The notes beneath the pieces are model-generated. The model searched no databases and was not told the origin of the DNA. It saw only the letters and a program-made list of their open reading frames with translations. A DNA stretch of 10,424 nt. Origin: an uncultured Prevotella sp. (lineage in GTDB: Bacteria; Bacteroidota; Bacteroidia; Bacteroidales; Bacteroidaceae). The stretch is taken from the NCBI GenBank assembly GCA_937889855.1, contig CALBYK010000101.1:1-10424 (forward strand), in the 5' to 3' direction. Numbering within the stretch: position 1 is the stretch's first letter; each line of letters starts with the position of its first letter. Both the position numbers and the translations under genes were made by a program. Below, piece by piece: positions 4,608 to 10,424 of this stretch.

Positions 4608-7424
4608 ATGAGATTAAGAAAACTTTTGGTGGCGGTCCTCGCGCTTTTCGCAGGGCTCGCCCAGGCACAGCAGATGCCTCCGATACCCGCCGATCCTGAC
4701 GTGCGTGTCGGTAAGTTGGACAACGGATTGACCTACTACATCCGCCACAACAACTGGCCGGAGAACCGCGCCGACTTCTACATCGCGCAGAAGGTGGGCG
4801 CAATCCAGGAGGAGGAGAGCCAGCGCGGCTTGGCCCACTTCCTCGAGCACATGTGCTTCAACGGCACCAAGCATTTCCCGGGCAACGGTGTCATCCGTTT
4901 CTGCGAGAGCATCGGCGTGCAGTTCGGACGCGACCTCAACGCCTACACCTCCATCGACCAGACCGTCTACAACATCTCCAATGTGCCCACAACACGCCAG
5001 TCGGCTCTCGACTCTTGCCTCCTCATCCTCAGCGACTGGGCTGGCGACCTCACGCTCGACCCGAAGGAGATTGACGAGGAGCGCGGCGTTATACACGAGG
5101 AGTGGCGCCTGCGCACAAGCGCGTCAAGCCGCATGTTCGAGCGCAACCTACCGGCATTGTATCCGGGCTCAAAGTATGGCGTGCGCTATCCTATCGGACT
5201 GATGTCGGTTGTCGACAATTTCAAGTACAAGGAGCTCTCCGACTACTACCACAAGTGGTATCACCCGTCAAACCAGGCCATCGTGGTTGTGGGCAACGTC
5301 GATGTTGACCACACAGAGGCTGAGATAAAGAAGCTCTTTGGCGGCTACACCAACCCGAAGAACGCCGCTCCCGTGGTTGACGAGCAGGTGCCCGACAACG
5401 CCGAGCCTATCGTCATCGTCGACAAGGACAAGGAGCAGGAGACAACCGACGTGGAGCTTATGATCAAGCACGATGTCTATCCCGACTCGCTCAAGCACGA
5501 CGTGAGCTACCTCATCTACAACTATGCCAAGAACGCTGCCATGAGCATGCTCAACGACCGTCTCAAGGAGAAGGCCCTCGACGCCGACTGCCCCTTCGTG
5601 GAGGCTTATGCCGGCGACGGACAGTACATCTTCGCCAAGACGAAGGACGCGTTCTCCATCAGCACCTCGCCTAAGGACATCACCAAGGCTGCCGCAAGCC
5701 TTCAGGCTGCCTACACGGAGGCGCTGCGTGCCGCCAAGTTCGGATTCACCGCAACTGAGTTCGCACGCTATAAGGAAGACTATCTCAGCTCGCTCGACAA
5801 GCAGTATAGCAACAAGGACAAGCGCTACAACTCGCAGCTCTACCGTCCGTTGGTTGACAATTTCCTCGAGAACGACCCCATGCCGTCTATCGAGTTCACC
5901 TATCCTGTCATGAAGCAGATTGTGCCGATGATCCCAGTTGAGGCTGTCAACGAGATGATGAAGGAGTTTGTGCCCGAGAACGACAGCAACCTCGTGGTGC
6001 TTGCCTTCTGCAACGAGGCCGAGGGCAATGTCTATCCTACCAAGGAGCAGTTGCTCGGTGCCGTCAAGGCAGCCCGTTCCGCCGACATCGCTGCCTATGT
6101 GGACAACGTGAAGGACGAGCCGCTCATGACACAGATGCCTAAGGCTGGCACGGTGAAGAAGGAAGTGAAAAACGACAAGCTCGGCTACACCACGCTCACT
6201 CTTTCCAACGGCGCTACCGTCATCCTCAAGAAGACCGACTACAAGAAGGACCAGGTTGTCCTCTCCGGACGCGGCACTGGTGGCAACACCCTCTATGGAG
6301 CTGCCGACTATGCCAACCTCGACATGTTTGACGACGTTGTCGATGCCAGCGGTCTCGGCAACTTCTCTGCCACTGAGCTTCAGAAGGCTCTTGCCGGCAA
6401 GATTGCCAACGCGCGTCTTACAATAGGACAGCTCAACACCAACATATCGGGCAGCTCTACACCGAAGGACGTGGAGACCATGCTCCAGTTGGCTTATCTC
6501 TATTTCACGAACATCAACAAGGACCAGAAGTCGTTCGACAACCTCATGTCACAGTATGAGGTGCAGCTCAAGAACCGCGCCCTCAACCCCGACATCGCCC
6601 TCAGCGACTCTATCACGGCTACAATGTACGGCCACAACCCGCGTGTTGAGCCTATGACTGTTGACCGCCTGAAGAACGTGAGCTACGACCGCATTCTCCA
6701 GATTGCCAAGGAGCGCACAGCCAACGCCAAGGCTTGGACTTTCTTCATCGTGGGCAACTTCGACGAGGCCACCATCCGTCCGCTCATATGTCAGTATCTC
6801 GGTGCCCTGCCTGCAAAGGGCAAGATTGTCAAGGGCAAGCGCGAGCTCAATCCGGTCAACGGTGAGGTGAGCAACATCTTCGAGCGCAAGCAGGAGACTC
6901 CTAAGTCGACCGCTTACATGATTTGGCACAACTCAACCATGCCTTACACGCTCAAGAATGCCATCTGCGCCGACATCGCCGGCCAGGTGCTCTCCATGGA
7001 GTATCTCGACAAGATTCGCGAGAAGGAAAGCGCCGCCTACTCGGTAGGCGCACAGGGCGTGGCAGTCCTCTCCGACGACAACTACCATCTCTACCAGCTC
7101 GTGGCCTACTGCCCGATGAAGCCGGAGAAGAAGGACGTCGCCATCAAGATTATGAACGAGGAGGCAAAGGCCCTCGCCACAACTTGCGATGCCGCCAAGT
7201 TCCAGAAGTGCAAGGAGTTTGTGCTCAAGCAGATTGGCGACCAGGTGAAGACCAACGGCTACTGGCTCAGCGTCATCTCCGAGAACTACCTCTATGGCTT
7301 CGACAGCTACACCGACTACGTGAAGACCGTTGAGGCTCTCACTCCGCAGGACATCTGCACATTCATGTCAGAGTTCAACAAGGCGGGCAACCATATCACC
7401 GTGATGATGTTGCCTAAGGAGTAG
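4608..7424 (+). CDS. Secreted M16 family zinc metallopeptidase (insulinase/pitrilysin type)
   Basis: A 938-residue protein from the ATG at 4608. This start was chosen because it gives a clean signal peptide (MRLRKLLVAVLALFAGLAQA, cleaved before QQMPP); an in-frame ATG at 4578 would add ten polar residues. The inverted zinc motif HFLEH is at 77-81 (two zinc His, catalytic Glu80), and the third zinc ligand is Glu158 in the EIDEERGVIHEEW segment, the family spacing of 76 intervening residues. The second half repeats the M16 fold without the zinc site and carries the R-x6-Y pair (Arg804, Tyr811, in REKESAAY) that in M16 enzymes helps bind substrate. Length matches large two-domain M16 proteins of Bacteroidota. 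The role is degradation of peptides or small unfolded proteins, probably in the periplasm or outside the cell. It appears monocistronic, with its own promoter and a strong terminator. Confidence 0.93.
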   Translation: MRLRKLLVAVLALFAGLAQAQQMPPIPADPDVRVGKLDNGLTYYIRHNNWPENRADFYIAQKVGAIQEEESQRGLAHFLEHMCFNGTKHFPGNGVIRFCESIGVQFGRDLNAYTSIDQTVYNISNVPTTRQSALDSCLLILSDWAGDLTLDPKEIDEERGVIHEEWRLRTSASSRMFERNLPALYPGSKYGVRYPIGLMSVVDNFKYKELSDYYHKWYHPSNQAIVVVGNVDVDHTEAEIKKLFGGYTNPKNAAPVVDEQVPDNAEPIVIVDKDKEQETTDVELMIKHDVYPDSLKHDVSYLIYNYAKNAAMSMLNDRLKEKALDADCPFVEAYAGDGQYIFAKTKDAFSISTSPKDITKAAASLQAAYTEALRAAKFGFTATEFARYKEDYLSSLDKQYSNKDKRYNSQLYRPLVDNFLENDPMPSIEFTYPVMKQIVPMIPVEAVNEMMKEFVPENDSNLVVLAFCNEAEGNVYPTKEQLLGAVKAARSADIAAYVDNVKDEPLMTQMPKAGTVKKEVKNDKLGYTTLTLSNGATVILKKTDYKKDQVVLSGRGTGGNTLYGAADYANLDMFDDVVDASGLGNFSATELQKALAGKIANARLTIGQLNTNISGSSTPKDVETMLQLAYLYFTNINKDQKSFDNLMSQYEVQLKNRALNPDIALSDSITATMYGHNPRVEPMTVDRLKNVSYDRILQIAKERTANAKAWTFFIVGNFDEATIRPLICQYLGALPAKGKIVKGKRELNPVNGEVSNIFERKQETPKSTAYMIWHNSTMPYTLKNAICADIAGQVLSMEYLDKIREKESAAYSVGAQGVAVLSDDNYHLYQLVAYCPMKPEKKDVAIKIMNEEAKALATTCDAAKFQKCKEFVLKQIGDQVKTNGYWLSVISENYLYGFDSYTDYVKTVEALTPQDICTFMSEFNKAGNHITVMMLPKE

Positions 7425-7453
7425 GAACAACTGTTTATATTGTATTAGCATGC

Positions 7454-7515
7454 AAAAAAGAGAAATGCCAATACTATTGCCTACTGGCAATAGTATTGGC
7501 ATTTCTCTTTTTTTT
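7454..7515. terminator. Long perfect-hairpin terminator, bidirectional
   Basis: Bases 7454-7481 pair perfectly with 7486-7513 (28 bp) around a TACT loop, followed by T to 7515 (an eight-base T-run, 7508-7515). On the minus strand the matching A-run at 7454-7459 provides U residues, so the element can end both the M16 mRNA and the convergent GT9 mRNA. A second small palindrome, CGGGTA-AA-TACCCG (7525-7538), lies on the GT9 side. Confidence 0.9.
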
Positions 7516-7556
7516 GTATCAGTTCGGGTAAATACCCGTCAGTGCTTTCAGCCCTT

Positions 7557-8612
7557 TCAGCTGTTTTTCAGCCCAGCCTCCACCCTGTCCGCCACAGCCA
7601 TAGGGTCAATGTTCGTCATGCAGGCATAGTCGCCCCGTCTGCAAGGCCGGTTGCCGTAGATGGAGCATGGCCTGCACGCCATGTCGAGTTGTACGGCGTC
7701 GTCGTCGGACTGGTGCCATCCCATGAATCCCGCGAAGGGATGCGTAGCCCCCCACACGCTCACCACGCGCGTGCCGCAGATTGCGGCGAGGTGCATGTTG
7801 GCGCTGTCCATCGACACCATCACGTCGAGATGGCTCATGACAATCATTTCCTGCTGCAGCGAGCCGAGCAGAGCCGACACGTTGGTGCAGTTCTTGTAGC
7901 GTGCGCACCAGTCGTTGAGCACGTCAAACTCCTTGTCGCCCCCTCCGAAGAGGAATATGCGGCAAGATGGGTGCCGGCGTATGATTTCCGCCATCGCCAG
8001 TTCCATTTTCTCCACGGGATAAATCTTTCCCCTGTGTGCGGCGAACGGCGCGATGCCTATCCACTGCTGGAAGAGTTTCTTCTCGCCGATATGTTCGCTG
8101 ACGAGTCGCAGGTTTCCGCCCGAAGGCGGGAAGATAGAGTCAAACTCCAGTTTGACTGGATAGCCCAGCCGTGCGAGCACGTCGGCATAGTTCTCAAACG
8201 ACGTCGGAAGCTGTTGCATCACCCTGTGTTCGCCCGTCGACGTGAGCAGCCGCCGCTCGTGGCGGTGCTTGTTGATATGTTCCACACGGTAGCGTCCGAG
8301 GTTGAAGCGCATGCGCAGGTAGGACGAGCGCAGGATGTTGTGCATGTCGGCGATGGCGGTGAAGTTCTTCGCCACCAGCCGGCGGTAGAGGGCGTTGAGT
8401 CCTGTCACGCCGCTGTACTCGCCCTTGAGGTCGGCTTCCATGAAGCCCACGTTTGGAGCCAGCTCTTCGAAAAACGGACGCGCGAACGGGCGGCTCAGTA
8501 CTGTTATGCGCAGGTCGGGATATTGCTTGGCGAGCGAGCTTACCACAGGCACAAGCATGGCCACGTCGCCCATTGCCGAGAAGCGCATTATGAGGAGATG
8601 GTCTGTTTTCAT
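7557..8612 (-). CDS. GT9 family glycosyltransferase (ADP-heptose:LPS heptosyltransferase-like)
   Basis: A 351-residue protein with the two-lobe GT-B layout of glycosyltransferase family 9. The N-terminus LLIMRFSAMGDVAMLVPVV (6-24) is the family opening motif near the acceptor site. In the C-terminal lobe, GIAPFAAHRGKIYP (186-199), FLFGGGDKE (220-228) and VSMDSANMHLAA (266-277) match nucleotide-sugar binding motifs. A cysteine cluster (313, 316, 324, 331) near the C-terminus recalls Bacteroidota members of the family. GT9 enzymes transfer heptose, or related sugars, from ADP-sugar to lipopolysaccharide core at the cytoplasmic face of the inner membrane. No signal peptide is present, as expected. 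The ATG directly follows the stop of the DUF4254 gene (TAAATG), so translation is probably coupled. The exact sugar and acceptor cannot be read from the sequence. Confidence 0.9.
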   Translation of the reverse strand: MKTDHLLIMRFSAMGDVAMLVPVVSSLAKQYPDLRITVLSRPFARPFFEELAPNVGFMEADLKGEYSGVTGLNALYRRLVAKNFTAIADMHNILRSSYLRMRFNLGRYRVEHINKHRHERRLLTSTGEHRVMQQLPTSFENYADVLARLGYPVKLEFDSIFPPSGGNLRLVSEHIGEKKLFQQWIGIAPFAAHRGKIYPVEKMELAMAEIIRRHPSCRIFLFGGGDKEFDVLNDWCARYKNCTNVSALLGSLQQEMIVMSHLDVMVSMDSANMHLAAICGTRVVSVWGATHPFAGFMGWHQSDDDAVQLDMACRPCSIYGNRPCRRGDYACMTNIDPMAVADRVEAGLKNS

Positions 8613-9215
8613 TTATTTCTTGTAGAGAACCGGGTTGGTGGAAGGGTCGTTGTACATCTTCATCTGTCGGTACACCTTCATGTATTTCCTTCCGGCCTGT
8701 ATGTCGTCGAGCAGCTGGTCGATGGCGAGCGAGAGGTCGCGCTGCTGCTCGAGAAGGATGTTGAGCTTAGCCTGGCATTTCTTGCGGTGCTCCTCTGTGG
8801 CGTCGGTGCGCTCCACCTGCTCGCGCATGTGGTATATCTTGAGCGCGAGAATGGAGAGGCGGTCGACGGCCCATGCCGGGCTCTCGGTGTTGAGGCGTGC
8901 ATCGGGCAGCACGTTCACGTCGCTGTACCTCTGCCGGAAGTAGGAGTCGATTTGCTCCACGAGGTCGGTGCGGTCCTGGTTGGAGCGGTCGATGCGCCGC
9001 TTGAGCGAGAGGGCCTCTACGGGGTCGATGTGCGGGTCGCGTATGATGTCCTCGAAGTGCCATTGCACAGTGTCAATCCAGCACTTTAGGTAAAGGCGGT
9101 TCTCGATTTCGTTGCGCTCGTAGGGGTTGTTAATCGGCGTCTCGATATCGTCCTTGATGTGGTAGTCGGTAATCGCCTTGTTGAAGATGTTGTTGCAAAG
9201 TTGTGAGAATGACAT
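8613..9215 (-). CDS. DUF4254 domain-containing protein
   Basis: A 200-residue, mainly helical, soluble protein with no signal peptide. It matches the DUF4254 family along its length: NKAITDYHIKDD (12-23), NPYERNEIENRLYLKCWIDT (30-49), VQWHFEDIIRDPHIDP (50-65), KRRIDRSNQDRTDLVEQID (72-90), and a C-terminal AGRKYMKVYRQMKMYND (174-190). Family function is unknown. Its members often sit directly upstream of a GT9 glycosyltransferase in Bacteroidota, and that order is seen here with stop and start codons abutting, so a supporting role in lipopolysaccharide or glycan synthesis is a reasonable inference. Many conserved Asp/Glu/Arg/His residues in helices would allow a metal- or nucleotide-binding role, but nothing decisive is visible. 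A promoter with a full consensus lies about 75 bases upstream. Confidence 0.88.
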   Translation of the reverse strand: MSFSQLCNNIFNKAITDYHIKDDIETPINNPYERNEIENRLYLKCWIDTVQWHFEDIIRDPHIDPVEALSLKRRIDRSNQDRTDLVEQIDSYFRQRYSDVNVLPDARLNTESPAWAVDRLSILALKIYHMREQVERTDATEEHRKKCQAKLNILLEQQRDLSLAIDQLLDDIQAGRKYMKVYRQMKMYNDPSTNPVLYKK

Positions 9216-9291
9216 ATTCTTATATGAGATTTTTTGTTAATATTAGCGTTTAGGGTGTAAGTTTAGTGGTGTTGGCATTGCCAACCGAATA

Positions 9292-9323
9292 CAAAAATAA
9301 AATAAAACGGGCGAACTGCCAAA
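9292..9323 (-). promoter_or_regulatory. Consensus Bacteroidetes promoter for DUF4254-GT9 operon
   Basis: On the minus strand TTTG (9323 to 9320), a 20-nt spacer and TATTTTTG (9299 to 9292) match the Bacteroidetes vegetative promoter at every specified base. Initiation is expected near 9285, leaving about 70 nt of leader before the ATG at 9215. A short hairpin (GTTGGC 9271-9276 with GCCAAC 9280-9285) would form at the very 5' end of this mRNA. Confidence 0.68.
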
Positions 9324-9357
9324 AAATCAATTCATTTTTTGACCGTTCGCCCGTTTT
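9304..9357 (-). terminator. Hairpin terminator of the M19 dipeptidase gene
   Basis: A 13-bp outer stem (9304-9316 with 9345-9357) is joined through a small internal loop to an 8-bp inner stem (9320-9327 with 9334-9341). Read on the minus strand it follows the dipeptidase stop by about 38 bases. It is followed by a U-rich stretch (bases 9303 down to 9293), so it fits an intrinsic terminator. It overlaps the promoter of the next gene. Confidence 0.75.
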
Positions 9358-9394
9358 TTGTGCGTATAGTGTGCCGCGTTTGCCGGCTTTCATG

Positions 9395-10424
9395 TCATAA
9401 TGCCTTGCAGCTTGGCTTCTGCTGCACCTCCCTCATCACGCGCAGCCAGTTGCCGCCCCATATCCCGGCGATGTCGTCCTCGGAGTATTTGCGCCGCAGC
9501 AGAGCCTTTGTGAAGTTGATGAGCTCTGACGCGTCGGCAAGTCCCGGCACGCCTCCGTCGCCGTCGAAGTCGGTGCCCAACCCTACGTGGTCGATGCCCA
9601 TGATGCTTATGGCATGCTCAAGATGGGCTATGGCGTCGTCTATGCACGCCTTGCCGTCGGTGCGCAGGAATCCGTTGTACAGCGTTATCTGGCACACGCC
9701 GCCCCGTTGTGCGAGAGCCCTCATCTGGTCGTCGGTGAGGTTGCGCGGCACGTCGCACAGAGCCTTGGCGTTGGAGTGGGAGCAGACGATTGGCGTTGCC
9801 GATATGTCGAGCGCGTCGTAGAACGACCTCTCCCCGGCGTGGCTGAGGTCAACCATCAGTCCGAGGCGGTTCATCTCGCGTATCACACGCTCTCCGAAGG
9901 GCGACACTCCGCCGTGTGTGTTGGCTGAGCGCCTTGCCGAGTCGCATATTTGGTTGTCGCCGTTGTGACACAGTGTGATGTACACGATGCCGCGCTTGGC
10001 GAAGTGCTCCACGTTGGCTATGTCGTCCTCAATGGCGAGTCCGTTCTCTATGCCTATCATGAGCGACCGCTTGCCCGTGCGCTTGTTGCGCGTTAGGTCG
10101 TCGGGTGTGCGTGCCGGGGCGATGAGGCTGGAGTCGCGCAGTATTGTCTCGTCAATCTTGTCGAAGATGAGGTCGGCGTATGCCCTCGGCCCGTCCGTCC
10201 TGAACGGCGCCACGTCCTCAAACCGCTCGCCTTCCTTTGGCTGTGGCAGATAAGCCACCATGGTCACGGCATCGGGCCCGCCGTCGCGCATCTTGTGCAG
10301 GTCGTAGAGTATGCGCGGGTCGCGGTGGCCGAAGCAGATGCCCTTGGGGAAGAACATCGGTGTGTCGCAGTGGGAGTCGAGGGTGATGTTGCGCTTGTGG
10401 AACAGGCGTGCGTCCCTCATGACG
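9395..10424 (-). CDS. M19 family membrane (renal-type) dipeptidase, probably 5' truncated by window
   Basis: The frame gives 341 residues from the ATG at 10420, and it is still open to the window edge. Numbering from that ATG, all M19 metal and substrate residues are present: HCD (His17, Asp19), the bridging Glu125 in GIENG, His194 in DLSHAG, His215 in CSHSNAKAL, Arg226 in VPRNL, and Asp284 in LGTDFDGDGG. The enzyme would hydrolyse dipeptides, including ones with D-residues, at a two-zinc site. No signal peptide precedes the barrel, and the residues before the HxD motif (RDARLFHKRNITLDS) look like an internal linker. The true start is therefore probably outside the window. From memory, some Bacteroidota M19 proteins carry an N-terminal peptidase C26-like domain, which would fit. 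The function call is firm; the start is not. Confidence 0.9.
   Translation of the reverse strand, partial: VMRDARLFHKRNITLDSHCDTPMFFPKGICFGHRDPRILYDLHKMRDGGPDAVTMVAYLPQPKEGERFEDVAPFRTDGPRAYADLIFDKIDETILRDSSLIAPARTPDDLTRNKRTGKRSLMIGIENGLAIEDDIANVEHFAKRGIVYITLCHNGDNQICDSARRSANTHGGVSPFGERVIREMNRLGLMVDLSHAGERSFYDALDISATPIVCSHSNAKALCDVPRNLTDDQMRALAQRGGVCQITLYNGFLRTDGKACIDDAIAHLEHAISIMGIDHVGLGTDFDGDGGVPGLADASELINFTKALLRRKYSEDDIAGIWGGNWLRVMREVQQKPSCKAL

Noticed and set aside
4614..5096. A 160-codon minus-strand frame within the M16 gene
   Set aside because: It lies opposite the signal peptide and zinc-site region of a confidently identified peptidase, with low-complexity Val/Ala/Glu composition; it is a shadow frame.
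7546..7572. Three copies of TTTCAGC at the end of the GT9 gene, spaced 9 and 11 bases apart
   Set aside because: The copies are short and unevenly spaced and partly lie in coding sequence, so they are not supported as a functional repeat or CRISPR-like array.
7542..9089. A 515-codon open frame on the plus strand across the GT9/DUF4254 genes
   Set aside because: It is antisense to two clearly recognised genes. Its translation is rich in His, Val and Arg without domain motifs, as expected from the complement of high-GC coding DNA, and no promoter precedes it.
1..10424. CRISPR arrays, tRNA or rRNA genes, transposases, and target-site duplications around the low-GC module
   Set aside because: None was seen on reading both strands. 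The case for acquisition of 1700-4550 rests on composition and gene content only.

Overview
The window reads as a chromosomal segment of a Bacteroidota bacterium, most likely Prevotella or a close relative. Three lines point there. The gene content is typical: a DUF3332 lipoprotein, a DUF4254 protein next to a GT9 glycosyltransferase, and a membrane-anchored TPR protein ending in a LuxR-type helix-turn-helix. Promoter-like sites match the Bacteroidetes pattern (TTTG, about 20 nt, TAnnTTTG). Genes lack strong Shine-Dalgarno sequences. The genus is an inference; no rRNA or other marker is present.

Layout, left to right: (1) 1-603 (+), the C-terminal end of a DEAD-box RNA helicase with a DbpA-type RNA-binding domain and a basic tail. 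(2) 697-1248 (+), a DUF3332 lipoprotein, followed by a perfect 17-bp hairpin shared with the convergent gene. (3) 1385-2941 (-), a 518-residue lipoprotein-like TPR / one-TM / LuxR-HTH regulator. (4) A 316-bp intergenic region holding two divergent promoters. (5) 3258-4121 and 4168-4416 (+), a predicted surface lipoprotein of unknown function and an 82-residue membrane protein. (6) 4608-7424 (+), a secreted M16 zinc peptidase, ending in a 28-bp perfect hairpin terminator. (7) 9215-7557 (-), a two-gene unit of DUF4254 followed by a GT9 heptosyltransferase-like enzyme, with abutting stop and start codons. (8) 9395 to the window end (-), an M19 membrane dipeptidase whose 5' end probably lies outside the window.

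Most of the window is ordinary housekeeping or envelope DNA at roughly 55-63% GC. The stretch from about 1700 to 4550 is different: hand counts give about 35-41% GC. It holds the TPR part of the regulator and the divergent lipoprotein / small membrane protein pair. This looks like an acquired accessory module. A plausible reading is a membrane sensor-regulator controlling an adjacent exported protein and its membrane partner. The lipoprotein has a K-E-D-D surface-export-like motif after the acylated cysteine. It also has an internal A-x-A junction before a cationic, hydrophobic C-terminal 70 residues. A peptide/immunity or signal/receptor function is possible but unproven.

The GT9/DUF4254 pair probably acts in lipopolysaccharide or other surface glycan assembly. 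The M16 and M19 enzymes are peptide-degrading enzymes, consistent with a proteolytic, peptide-using lifestyle.
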